Assembly: GCA_018816555.1 (NCBI GenBank)
Contig: JAHIVT010000118.1
Span: forward strand, 1-40,564
DNA length: 40,564 nucleotides
Source of the DNA: Pseudomonadota bacterium
Lineage (GTDB): Bacteria; Desulfobacterota; Desulfobulbia; Desulfobulbales; SURF-16
Direction: 5' to 3'
Both the position numbers and the translations under genes were made by a program. Positions 1-7,509 of this stretch are shown here, piece by piece. Under the pieces are notes generated by a model, which worked only from the letters and a program-made list of their open reading frames with translations, was not told the DNA's origin and made no database searches. Each line of letters starts with the position of its first letter. The stretch's first letter is position 1.

Positions 1-66
1 AAAAGCTAACAATACAGGAAGAACTTTATGGTCGCCTTGCAATATATTCCATGTAAATTCAATGTG

Positions 67-486
67 TTACATTGTAAGATAACCAGACTCACCACCTGGT
101 TGTCTTAATCTGTAAAAGCGTTCGCGAAAATCGGTGTTAAATGAAAGGCGAACGTTTGTCTTCAATTGAATAAATGCGGCCAACTGGGTAACCGAAGACT
201 CAAATGCCGCCCACAGTGCGAGAACAGAGGCGCCGTAGAAGTATCGCGGCACGAACATCTCTGTCTCCCATTTCAATATACTGAGCTGCTCTTTGTGTTC
301 TTCGGACTCCAGCTGATCAATATTTGCGAGGCCTTCTAAGAAATGAACGTTGAAATCATCTTTGATTTTTGGCACGTACTTTGTCAATAGCGACAAATAC
401 CGCTCAACGCCGTGAAAGCTTGCAGCAATTGCTAGCCCAGGGTAGCCATCTTCTTCAAACTCTCTAGCAAGGTCGTAGCAGATCAT
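67..486 (-). CDS. Uncharacterised small protein, possibly C-terminally truncated
   Basis: A 139-residue soluble, mostly helical protein that I do not recognise with confidence. A Tyr-Gly-Ala-Ser segment followed by a Leu-Trp-Ala-Ala-Phe-Glu-Ser helix (about residues 84-98) resembles uncharacterised HEPN-like all-helical proteins, but this is only an impression. The last 15 or so codons are polar, Gly-rich and unlike the rest, and they run through an 11-bp hairpin at 76-106, so the natural C-terminus may have been replaced. No Shine-Dalgarno sequence is visible before the ATG. The gene lies 21 bases downstream of another small unknown gene on the same strand, so they may be co-transcribed. Base composition is AT-richer than in the core genes after 1660. 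Confidence 0.5.
   Translation of the reverse strand: MICYDLAREFEEDGYPGLAIAASFHGVERYLSLLTKYVPKIKDDFNVHFLEGLANIDQLESEEHKEQLSILKWETEMFVPRYFYGASVLALWAAFESSVTQLAAFIQLKTNVRLSFNTDFRERFYRLRQPGGESGYLTM
76..106. repeat. Hairpin in the 3' end of the first gene
   Basis: Two 11-base arms (76-86 and 96-106) pair across a 9-base loop with a single T-G wobble (plus strand) or A-C mismatch (minus strand). The hairpin lies inside the last codons of the small minus-strand gene. It could be a repeat remnant that now supplies the C-terminus, or a terminator without a T tract. Confidence 0.5.
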
Positions 487-507
487 TGAATTATTAGGTG
501 GGGTGAG

Positions 508-888
508 TTAGTGGTTTTGAAATACATAGAGAATAAATGACAATATAAGCCAAAGCACATACCTGCCGAAGAGAGTGAGGATTTGAAAAGAGTGAAGGCC
601 AGTACGGCGTTCAAATTCAGCACGCTTGAGCAGAACTGTAAGTTCATCAGAAAAAGAGGGTTCTTCTTTTCTTGAGGAAAAGCCAAGATTTAAGATCTGG
701 AAAATCTGTCGATATTGTTCATCAGCCCATATGCCACGCTGTTCGATTGCGAAAACTACCAAAATGAAGGCCGAGCCCATAAAGATACGCTCCGCGATGC
801 CCCAGTCATCTGCTGTAAGCAGGCCATAAAACGCAGCCGTACCAAGAATGGTTTCTACGAGTAAAATAAAATAGTCTTCACGAACCAT
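508..888 (-). CDS. Uncharacterised small membrane protein
   Basis: A 126-residue protein with three likely membrane segments: about residues 7-24, 33-47 and 105-123. Between the second and third lies a charged cytoplasmic-like stretch with Glu-, Lys- and Arg-rich helices (residues 48-95). I recognise no family. It precedes the other small unknown gene by 21 bases on the same strand, suggesting a two-gene unit made of a membrane protein and a soluble helical protein. No clear ribosome-binding site precedes the ATG, and the AT-rich composition matches its neighbour rather than the core genome. The reading frame is intact, so it is probably a real gene. Confidence 0.5.
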   Translation of the reverse strand: MVREDYFILLVETILGTAAFYGLLTADDWGIAERIFMGSAFILVVFAIEQRGIWADEQYRQIFQILNLGFSSRKEEPSFSDELTVLLKRAEFERRTGLHSFQILTLFGRYVLWLILSFILYVFQNH

Positions 889-949
889 AGATCAAAACCA
901 TAAATTTGTGGTGTTCAGGTGGCATCGCAACCAGAAACCTAACATTGTT

Positions 950-1091
950 AATAAGCGGAAAGCCGTCCATCATATTACTCCATATAGACGGACAGAATTT
1001 CCACTTATTTTAATATTGAAATGTAAAACATGGAAATTCAGTCTTCAAGTTATCCACTTATTGTATTTTACCGCACATCATTCCACTTATT
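950..1091. repeat. Dispersed TCCACTTATT decamer, three direct and one inverted copy
   Basis: The decamer TCCACTTATT occurs at 1000-1009, 1053-1062 and 1082-1091. An inverted copy with one mismatch lies at 950-959. The inverted copy and the first direct copy also carry matching flanks (CCGTC and GACGG), making an imperfect palindrome over about 948-1012. Function is unknown. Confidence 0.5.
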
Positions 1092-1312
1092 ACGATATTA
1101 AAGGGAGAAACAAGGAAGGGGTTGCCTCTCATTCTCCCGAACTCATTTTCCCCTGACAAGAAATCAACTACGCAGAAATACCCATACTGCGAATGATAAA
1201 ATTTGCAAGAAAAAACTGCAATAAGATGGCAGGAAATACAGAACTCCTGATTTCATGACGTAATTTCAACAAGTTAAGCCACCATCTTAGATTCTGTTCT
1301 GTTACCAGTTTG

Positions 1313-1421
1313 AGTACTTAAAGTGCCTAAAATGCCTAAAGTACTTAAAGTGAAAGGTTTTATCTGATCAGAAAGTACCATTACTTTAGGCACTTGAAGT
1401 ATTTTAAGTACTTTAGGCACT
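1313..1421. repeat. Inverted array of AGTRCYTAAA units
   Basis: Two 39-base arms, 1313-1351 and 1383-1421, are reverse complements at 30 of 39 positions. Each arm is itself a run of degenerate units built on AGT(A/G)C(C/T)TAAA. The two arms differ mainly by swaps of the two unit versions (GCC against ACT). The 31-base centre contains the palindrome TGATCA. There is no T tract, so it is not an ordinary terminator. Confidence 0.7.
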
Positions 1422-1589
1422 ATTCTCGAAACGCAATCAGGGTATCAAGGTAAAATCTGCTGAGATCAGGTTGTCTGAAATAAGAGGGAAGGGATGGTAA
1501 TTTCTCAGAGGGTGCAACACCCTTTTGCCGCTTGCCTTATGCCTTTTGCCCATTATAAGGGCTGGCCTATGGGGTGCCAAGTCAGGATA

Positions 1590-1614
1590 GGGCACCCACA
1601 AGGGGCGCCCCTAC
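1590..1614 (-). repeat. GTAG-headed REP-like element
   Basis: On the minus strand this reads GTAGGGGCGCCCC followed by TTGTGGGTGCCC, beginning with the GTAG tetranucleotide typical of GTAG-class repetitive extragenic palindromes. Its head matches the element at 8424-8449. It lies 50 bases past the end of the debranching-enzyme gene, where it could act as an mRNA 3' stem-loop. Confidence 0.5.
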
Positions 1615-1663
1615 ACGATTGCCGGGGTTACCATGGGCACGCGGGGATAATCAGTTTCAAAAA

Positions 1664-3745
1664 TCACGGCCTGCTTTCCAACACAACCACACTTCTGGCC
1701 TTAACCGTGACGCATTTTTTCTCAACCGGGATCTGTTTTTTGGGCGATCTAATGTCATCGGGGTCGGCAGCCCCGGTATCGATGGCCACATGCCATTGCC
1801 TGCCGGGGATATCGGGCAGGGCAAAGCCCATGGTCCTGGCCGACATGTTGAAGATGACATGCAGATCTTCCTCTTTGCCGATGCCGCCCAGGGTAAAGGC
1901 CATGAAGGCCGCTTTGGGGTCATTCCACCGGGGCTTGCCCAGTTTTCTGCCGTGCCAGGTGATGTCCGGCAGACGGGCGTTCTTTTGCTTGTTACCGGTG
2001 ACAAAACGTCGTTGCATGAGGCATGGATGGCGTTTGCGGAAGGCGATCATCTCACTGACAAAACGGAACATGTCCTGGTTTTTCTCCACCAGGTTCCAGT
2101 CAAACCAACCCAGTTCATTGTCGTGACAGTAGGTATTGTTGTTGCCCCGTTGGCTGCGCAGCACCTCATCACCACTGAGCAGCATGGGCACGCCGTGGCT
2201 GAGCAGCAGGATGGCCATGAAGTTCCTGGCCTGGCGACGGCGCAAGGCAAGAATTTTCTCATCCGAGGTCTCTCCCTCGGCACCGTGGTTCCAGCTCAGG
2301 TTGTGACTGCAGCCGTCCCGGTTGTCCTCGCCGTTGGCCTCATTGTGTTTTTCGTTATAGCTGACCAGATCCCACAGGGTGAACCCGTCATGGCAGGTGA
2401 CGAAGTTGATGCTGTTGATGGGCAGTCGGCCGGACGGTTCATACAGGTCGCTGCTGCCGCAGAAGCGGGTGGCCATTTCACCGATCATCCCTTTGTCGCC
2501 CCGGACGAACTGGCGGACCAGATCACGATAGCGGCCGTTCCACTCCGCCCAGCGAAAGCCGGGGAAGCCGCCCACCTGATAGAGTCCGCCGGCATCCCAG
2601 GCCTCGGCGATGAGTCCGGTGCGGGGCAGCACGTTGGAAAACTCGATGCTCCAGATCACCGGGGCGAAATGGTCGGGTTTGCCGTCCATGCCCCGGGCCA
2701 GCACGCTGGCCAGATCGAAGCGGAAGGCGTCGATGTGCATCTCCCGCACCCAGTATTCCAGGCTGTCGACGATGTACAGGGCGACCAGGGGATGATTGCA
2801 GTTCACCGTGTTGCCGCAGCCGGTATAGTCAAGGTACTGGCTGCGGTCATCGGGATCCAGATGGTAGAAGCCGGCATTGGCCAGGCCCTTGAAATTGATC
2901 AGCGGGCCGCCTTCGCCGCCCTCGGCCGTGTGGTTGTAAACAACGTCCATGATCACGGCGATATCCGCCTTGTGCAGGGCCTTGACCATGTCCCGGAACT
3001 CCTTGATATGGTTATCGGCCAGGGGATCGGTACAGTAATGGGGATGGGGACAGTAATAGCTGTGGGTGCTGTAGCCCCAGAAATTTTTCAGACCAAGCTG
3101 CCAGGCGCTTTCAGGCAGGTCCTGTTCGTCAAAGGCCATTACCGGCAGCAGCTCCACCGCGGTGATCCCCAGCGCCTTGAGATAAGGGATCTTCTCGATG
3201 AGCCCGGAGTAGGTGCCGGGATGGGACACCTTGGACGAACCGTGGCTGGTAAACCCGCCCACATGGAGTTCATAGATGATGGTTTTTTCCGGCTTGTGGT
3301 AAAGAGGGGTGTCGCCCTCCCAGTCATAGTTATCCCCGCTTACCACCACGGCGCGGATACTGCGGCCGTTGCTCGGCCCGGGCAGGCAGGTCCGTCTCCT
3401 GTCCCACAGGTTGTCGGTGATTGTTTTGGCCCAGGGGTCCAGCAGTTCCTTTTCCGGGTCGAAGCGGCAGCCGGAAACACTGGTGTCCTGAGGCCCTTCG
3501 GCCCGCCAGGTATAGCAGATGCCGGTGGGCAGACCTTCGACAAAGACGTGCCAGAAGAAGAAGGTGCGGTTTTCATGGGGGTCAAGGCTTATCACCTGGA
3601 AGGGTTGGGTGCTGTGGGGATCGCGGTAAAGGAGCAGTTCCATGGCAGTGGCCTGCCTGGAGAAGATGCAGAAATTGACGCCCTTGTCAGAGACTTTGGC
3701 GCCGGGGGGATATCTCCGCCCCGGTTTTACCTGATATTTTTTCAT
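1664..3745 (-). CDS. glgX: Glycogen debranching enzyme, GlgX/isoamylase type (GH13)
   Basis: A cytosolic alpha-1,6-glucosidase/isoamylase that removes branches from glycogen, typically after phosphorylase has shortened the outer chains. The protein has 693 residues, normal for GlgX. It starts with an N-terminal CBM48-like beta domain (about 1-130), followed by the GH13 barrel. All four GH13 regions are visible: Asp-Val-Val-Tyr-Asn-His (region I), Phe-Arg-Phe-Asp-Leu with nucleophile Asp344, the acid Glu381 in Ala-Glu-Ala-Trp, and Cys-His-Asp with Asp453. It lies downstream of pyruvate kinase on the same strand, 185 bases away across an inverted repeat, so co-transcription is uncertain. A glucan phosphorylase gene at 18449-20614 supplies the partner activity. 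No glgA, glgB or glgC is in the window. Confidence 0.93.
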   Translation of the reverse strand: MKKYQVKPGRRYPPGAKVSDKGVNFCIFSRQATAMELLLYRDPHSTQPFQVISLDPHENRTFFFWHVFVEGLPTGICYTWRAEGPQDTSVSGCRFDPEKELLDPWAKTITDNLWDRRRTCLPGPSNGRSIRAVVVSGDNYDWEGDTPLYHKPEKTIIYELHVGGFTSHGSSKVSHPGTYSGLIEKIPYLKALGITAVELLPVMAFDEQDLPESAWQLGLKNFWGYSTHSYYCPHPHYCTDPLADNHIKEFRDMVKALHKADIAVIMDVVYNHTAEGGEGGPLINFKGLANAGFYHLDPDDRSQYLDYTGCGNTVNCNHPLVALYIVDSLEYWVREMHIDAFRFDLASVLARGMDGKPDHFAPVIWSIEFSNVLPRTGLIAEAWDAGGLYQVGGFPGFRWAEWNGRYRDLVRQFVRGDKGMIGEMATRFCGSSDLYEPSGRLPINSINFVTCHDGFTLWDLVSYNEKHNEANGEDNRDGCSHNLSWNHGAEGETSDEKILALRRRQARNFMAILLLSHGVPMLLSGDEVLRSQRGNNNTYCHDNELGWFDWNLVEKNQDMFRFVSEMIAFRKRHPCLMQRRFVTGNKQKNARLPDITWHGRKLGKPRWNDPKAAFMAFTLGGIGKEEDLHVIFNMSARTMGFALPDIPGRQWHVAIDTGAADPDDIRSPKKQIPVEKKCVTVKARSVVVLESRP

Positions 3746-3786
3746 CTCCCTTATCCTTTTGAAACATTCGTAAAAACTGGGAATTT

Positions 3787-3868
3787 ACCACAGAGAGTGC
3801 AGAGCCCACAGAGCTAACTGACTGTAATAAAACATATATTTCTCTGTGATCTCTGTGTGCTCTGTGGT
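3787..3868. repeat. CACAGAG-type inverted repeat between pyk and glgX
   Basis: Arms at 3787-3813 and 3842-3868 both read ACCACAGAG outward-in, followed by further degenerate ACAGAG units, and are imperfect reverse complements of each other. The 28-base loop is AT-rich. Such CCACAGAG arrays are dispersed in many Deltaproteobacteria-type genomes. Here it sits in the 185-base spacer of two co-oriented genes and could attenuate or stabilise the transcript. Confidence 0.65.
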
Positions 3869-3930
3869 GCAAAAAGACTTTTTACCCTGAAGGGCATAAA
3901 TACGAGTTCATCCTGTGTAGCGAACTTTCA

Positions 3931-5406
3931 TCATTTCATCTCTTTGCCTGCCGCGCGGATATTGATGATTTCCATGCGGTGATTGGCCTGGGGATGGACC
4001 GGGGACGGCCCTTCGATGACGACAACATAGTCATTCCTGATGCCATGGGTCTGGGCTATGCGGGTGGCAAAGTCGGTCCAGTTATCAGGGTGGTCTTTAT
4101 ACGGCACCGGCAGCACCCCATAGGAAAAGAGGAGTTCCTGGCAGGTCTTGTCGCTGGGGCTGACGGCAAAAAGCCAGGCCTGCATCCTGAAGCGGGCCAT
4201 GTTCCTTGCCGTGGAACCGCTGGCAGTGGGCACGATGACTGCCCCGCAGTCAATCTCTTCCAGGGTGTTTTCCACACTGAGGGTGATGAGATCCACCAGG
4301 TTTTTACGTTCCTTTTCCCGCAAAGAGCCAAGGATGCGATGGTAGTGCCTGGTGGGGCGGTAGGGTTCGGTTGCCGCGGCGATCTTGGCCAGCATGGACA
4401 CCGACTCAACCGGATATTTGCCCATGGCCGACTCGCCCGACAGCATGACACAGTCCGTGCCGTCCAGAATGGCGTTGGCCACATCGGTGGCCTCGGCCCT
4501 GGTCGGCCTTTTGTTGTTTGTCATGGATTCCAGCATCTGGGTGGCGGTGATCACCGGTTTGCCAAGCACGTTGGCCTTGGCGATGATGTATTTCTGGGCC
4601 ACGGCGATATCCTCTATGGGAATCTCCACGCCGAGATCGCCCCGGGCAACCATGATGCCATCCGCCGCCTCCAGGATTTCATCGATATTTTCCCGGTTGC
4701 TCTTGCGCTCTATCTTGGCGATGATGAAAGGCCGGTAGCCAAGATCGGCGGCCGCCTGGCGCACCGCATGGATATCAGCCGCCGAGGTAACAAAGGACTG
4801 GCTGATACAGTCCACCCCGTTTTCCAGGGCAAACTTCATACAGACATGATCATGTTCGGTAAAGGCGCTGATGCCGAGATCGATGCCGGGCAGATTCAGC
4901 CCCTTTCTCGACCGCAGCTCGCCGCCCACCACCACGTTGCACAGCACATCATTGCCCTGCACCTCCACCACCTTGACCTGGATCAGGCCGTCGTTGATAA
5001 AGAGCATGTCACCAGGCTTGACCACCCGGGGCAACTGGGTGAAGGTGGTGGAAACCCGCTTGCCGGTCCCGAGGATGTCATCAGCAGTGAGAATGAAACC
5101 ATCACCCTGTTCGAGCTGCTGGGGTTCCTCGGCAAGTTCCCCCAACCGCATCTTGGGGCCCGGCATATCAGCCAGGATGGCAACCCGGGCATTCAAGGCT
5201 GCGGCCTCGGCCCGGACCTTTCTGATGACCTCGCCATGTTCCTGAAACTGGCCGTGGGAGAAGTTCAAACGGACGATATTCATACCGGCCAGAATCATCT
5301 GCCGGATAACCTCGGGAGAGTCGGAAGCCGGGCCGATGGTACAGACGATTTTTGTCTTACTGGCAGGCAGATTCATGTTTCTTTCAGGTGAATTTTCTTT
5401 GTCCAT
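3931..5406 (-). CDS. pyk: Pyruvate kinase
   Basis: Catalyses the last step of glycolysis, PEP plus ADP to pyruvate plus ATP, in the cytosol. The 491-residue protein has the N-terminal Lys-Ile-Val-Cys-Thr-Ile-Gly-Pro-Ala start of the barrel (about residues 18-26). It also has the Arg-Leu-Asn-Phe-Ser-His substrate motif, the B domain, an Ala-Arg-Gly-Asp-Leu-Gly-Val-Glu metal-binding loop, the Ile-Thr-Ala-Thr-Gln-Met-Leu-Glu-Ser signature and the C-terminal regulatory domain. The start is ambiguous: the first ATG gives ten extra residues, and Met11 (5376) begins the conserved region and fits family lengths better. Neither has a strong ribosome-binding site. With the PpsR homologue at 16393-17220 this places control of the PEP/pyruvate node twice in the window. 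Confidence 0.95.
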   Translation of the reverse strand: MDKENSPERNMNLPASKTKIVCTIGPASDSPEVIRQMILAGMNIVRLNFSHGQFQEHGEVIRKVRAEAAALNARVAILADMPGPKMRLGELAEEPQQLEQGDGFILTADDILGTGKRVSTTFTQLPRVVKPGDMLFINDGLIQVKVVEVQGNDVLCNVVVGGELRSRKGLNLPGIDLGISAFTEHDHVCMKFALENGVDCISQSFVTSAADIHAVRQAAADLGYRPFIIAKIERKSNRENIDEILEAADGIMVARGDLGVEIPIEDIAVAQKYIIAKANVLGKPVITATQMLESMTNNKRPTRAEATDVANAILDGTDCVMLSGESAMGKYPVESVSMLAKIAAATEPYRPTRHYHRILGSLREKERKNLVDLITLSVENTLEEIDCGAVIVPTASGSTARNMARFRMQAWLFAVSPSDKTCQELLFSYGVLPVPYKDHPDNWTDFATRIAQTHGIRNDYVVVIEGPSPVHPQANHRMEIINIRAAGKEMK

Positions 5407-5636
5407 GGGTCATTTTACCAAAGAAGGGGATAAGCAGGTTGCGCGCGAAGATTCTATCTTTTCAAATTTATAATAAAATTAAGCAAATTGATAATAAATT
5501 CTGCGACAAAATCCCATCAGCCACCATACCGGCGGGCAGATATTCACCTGCCGCTCACCTGTGAAATAAATCGAAAGTCCGTTTGAAAATATGATATACT
5601 TATTGGCGAGGAAAATGAATTGAGGGAGAAAGCTTT

Positions 5637-5831
5637 ATGGCTAAAGAAAACAGATGTTGCTGCATGATTGCCGCGTTTGTTGCGTTCGTCGTTGTTCTGG
5701 TCATCACCTATGTCTCAGGCTACTCCATGGGACATTGGACCTCCACCACCTGGCTTGCCGTCTCGGTTATTGTGGTAACAGCAGGCTTCTGCTGGCTCTG
5801 CAGGAGCAGGGAGAATAACAACAACTTTTAA
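5637..5831 (+). CDS. Small two-helix membrane protein
   Basis: A 64-residue protein with two hydrophobic segments, about residues 8-28 and 38-55, joined by a short Gly/Ser/Trp loop. It has a Cys-Cys-Cys cluster at residues 7-9 before the first helix and a charged, Asn-rich tail. A good ribosome-binding site, GAGGGAG, lies about 9 bases before the ATG, which makes this small frame credible. It stands alone between the divergent pyruvate kinase gene and the convergent dehydrogenase gene. I recognise no family; a cell-envelope role is the only inference. Confidence 0.65.
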   Translation: MAKENRCCCMIAAFVAFVVVLVITYVSGYSMGHWTSTTWLAVSVIVVTAGFCWLCRSRENNNNF

Positions 5832-5844
5832 CCGCTGCAAAGAC

Positions 5845-5923
5845 GGGGACAGAACGATTTTCGCCAAAACCGCGAAAAAAAATCAGACCCCTGAGTCTGG
5901 AGGAAAAATCAAATCTGTCTCCC
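5845..5923. repeat. GGGGACAGA-type imperfect inverted repeat
   Basis: GGGGACAGA followed by ACGATTTT at 5845-5861 faces AAATCTGTCTCCC at 5911-5923, giving an imperfect inverted pair. An AAATCAGACCCC block at 5879-5890 adds a related inner unit. The element fills the spacer between two convergent genes. It resembles dispersed GGGGACAGA/GGGGTCTGA repeats found in many proteobacterial genomes. Confidence 0.45.
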
Positions 5924-5942
5924 GACTTTCTTTCAGCCTGCC

Positions 5943-6659
5943 TTAGCGCGGGAACGCCCCGTTGTTGATATCAATACAGGTGCCGTTAATGTACTCGGGA
6001 CAGTCTGTCGCCAGCCAGTACATGGCATCCGCCACCTCAGTCGGGAAAGCAAACCTGCCCGTATAAACCGCGTTTCTGATATCCTTTTTCCGCTGTTCAG
6101 GGATGACGGCGAGCATATCCGTTTCCACCGGTCCGGCGGCCACCGCATTAATCACAATGCCTTTTGGTCCGAGAATCTTGGCAAAGCTCTTGGTCATGTT
6201 GATGACCCCGGCTTTGGTGATGCCGTACCACACATCAGGGTGGCCGATTTCTCCGGCAATGGAGGCGTTGTTGACGATTCTGCCCCAACCCTTGGCAATC
6301 ATGTTTTTTGATGCCTCCCTGATCAGGGCCACGGGAGACTGGATGTTGATTCTGATGATCTGATCCATTTTCTGCCAGGGATAGTTGTCAAAGGGCAGGG
6401 CATGCATGATGCCGGCATTGTTGATCAGGATATCTACCTCTCCGATATCTGCCATGAGTTGCGGAATACCCTCCACATTCTGCAGGTCATAGGTTATCGC
6501 CTGGACATTTTCGCAGTCATGCAGGGCAAAGTTGCTGAAATCCCTGGCCACAACCTTGACCTGATAACCGGCGCATTGAAATTTTCTGGAAAGCTCCAGC
6601 CCGATTCCTTTATTGCCGCCGGTGATCAACACGGTTTGCCTGTTCATTTTTTCCACCAT
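5943..6659 (-). CDS. Short-chain dehydrogenase/reductase (FabG-like)
   Basis: An NAD(P)-dependent oxidoreductase of the classical SDR family, 238 residues, cytosolic. The cofactor motif Thr-Gly-Gly-Asn-Lys-Gly-Ile-Gly is at 13-20, Asn-Asn-Ala-Gly at 80-83, and the catalytic triad is Ser133, Tyr145 and Lys149. Asp60 after the fourth strand fits adenine-ring binding. The substrate cannot be told; resemblance to 3-oxoacyl-ACP reductase is general for the family. An alternative start at Met5 (6647) has a GGTGG five bases upstream and may be the true one. It follows the CAP-domain gene by about 30 bases on the same strand and is probably co-transcribed, although no functional link is obvious. Confidence 0.88.
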   Translation of the reverse strand: MVEKMNRQTVLITGGNKGIGLELSRKFQCAGYQVKVVARDFSNFALHDCENVQAITYDLQNVEGIPQLMADIGEVDILINNAGIMHALPFDNYPWQKMDQIIRINIQSPVALIREASKNMIAKGWGRIVNNASIAGEIGHPDVWYGITKAGVINMTKSFAKILGPKGIVINAVAAGPVETDMLAVIPEQRKKDIRNAVYTGRFAFPTEVADAMYWLATDCPEYINGTCIDINNGAFPR

Positions 6660-6689
6660 TTTTTAATTTACCTGCCTTTCGGGGGGAGA

Positions 6690-7256
6690 TCAGTAGGGTT
6701 TTTCTCCGATAATGTTTCCAGCCGGAGCGTAGAGACAGAGCCAAACCTGTGATTTGTCCTTGCAGATCGATCTGCCGCAACCTATTTCCCTGGTGTCTTT
6801 CCAGACCAGTTGGGTGTAATGGCCGCAGGTTTCACCAAGGGGGGCCGAGCAGGTTCCCTGTTTATAGGAATACATTTCCTTTTCACCGGCCCACATGAAA
6901 ACAACATCCTTTTCACTGATCTTCTGCACTTCGCCGTGCCAGATCCACTGACCGAAGGCATTCTTCTTGTTCGCCGTTTCCCTGGCACTTGCCCAGAAGA
7001 GATTTTCCCCTGGCCCGCTGTGCTTCATGACGCAGCCCAGTTTCTGCAACTGCTTTAGGCGGTTGATGGCCTTGCTTTCCAGTTCCTTGGACCACTTTAC
7101 TTCGGGGGACCCGACCATGGCACGCTTCTCATTGTGGGCCTTGACCATGGCAAGGGCATCGATTGTGAAATCTCCGGCCCGACTGCTCGCGGTTATGGTG
7201 AGCAGAGCAGGGAGACCAAACATCATAATTCGATAAATGAGATGGTGAGTTTTCAT
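6690..7256 (-). CDS. Secreted CAP-domain (SCP/PR-1-like) protein
   Basis: A 188-residue exported protein of the CAP superfamily, whose bacterial members are mostly of unknown function. An N-terminal signal peptide covers about residues 1-27, with Ser-Arg-Ala-Gly near the cleavage site. CAP motifs follow: His-Asn-Glu-Lys-Arg at 41-45, Gly-Glu-Asn-Leu at 83-86, Cys-Gly-His-Tyr-Thr-Gln-Leu-Val-Trp at 144-152, and a final Tyr-Ala-Pro-Ala-Gly-Asn block. His79, Glu84, Glu127 and His146 can form the usual cavity tetrad. Six cysteines in the C-terminal half suggest disulfides, as in eukaryotic PR-1-like members rather than the short bacterial YkwD type. GGAGG lies 7 bases before this ATG, which decides the start over an in-frame TTG four codons earlier. 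Confidence 0.88.
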   Translation of the reverse strand: MKTHHLIYRIMMFGLPALLTITASSRAGDFTIDALAMVKAHNEKRAMVGSPEVKWSKELESKAINRLKQLQKLGCVMKHSGPGENLFWASARETANKKNAFGQWIWHGEVQKISEKDVVFMWAGEKEMYSYKQGTCSAPLGETCGHYTQLVWKDTREIGCGRSICKDKSQVWLCLYAPAGNIIGEKPY

Positions 7257-7509
7257 TCCGTCCTCCAATTCGTATTACTTGCGATATCACACAAATAGAT
7301 TAAAAACGAACTCGTCGGAATCTTGGAAAATCCACGACATACATGGCTAACTTACCAAAAATTGACCTAAAAATACATACCTTTGCAACAGGATCTCATT
7401 TTTTTGCCTTGACAATCCCATGGGAAAACGAATAAAAAAAATTCTTTGAATGAGCAGCCATTCATTGTTTTTTTTGAATTCCAAATTTAAAGAATTGGAG
7501 GATTAGCAA

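Larger units (their letters stand above)
889..1663. other. Gene-poor spacer, AT-rich, with several repeats
   Basis: About 775 bases with no credible gene. The one open frame on the plus strand (908-1156) has an unnatural composition and no ribosome-binding site. The stretch holds copies of a TCCACTTATT decamer in both orientations (950-1091), a 39-bp inverted array of AGTRCYTAAA units (1313-1421) and a GTAG-headed repeat on the minus strand (1590-1614). The likely reading is the boundary between an accessory segment and the core genome; nothing in it marks an integrase or attachment site. Confidence 0.6.

Noticed and set aside
908..1156. An 82-codon frame in the gene-poor spacer
   Set aside because: No ribosome-binding site, a composition unlike a protein, and the TCCACTTATT repeats lie inside it.
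1313..1421. A CRISPR array
   Set aside because: The units are only about 10 bases, occur in both orientations and have no spacers of uniform length; no cas gene is present.
1574..3817. A 747-codon open frame on the plus strand opposite glgX
   Set aside because: The minus strand encodes a complete GH13 enzyme with all catalytic residues. The antisense frame has no recognisable domain and arises from the codon bias of the real gene.
3979..5391. A 470-codon open frame on the plus strand opposite pyk
   Set aside because: It mirrors the pyruvate kinase gene and shows no family features of its own.
7409..7437. A sigma-70 promoter for the first carbonic anhydrase: TTGACA followed after 17 bases by ATAAAA
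   Set aside because: The -35 box is perfect but the -10 box is poor and lies in a general A-rich run, so I do not list it as a supported promoter.
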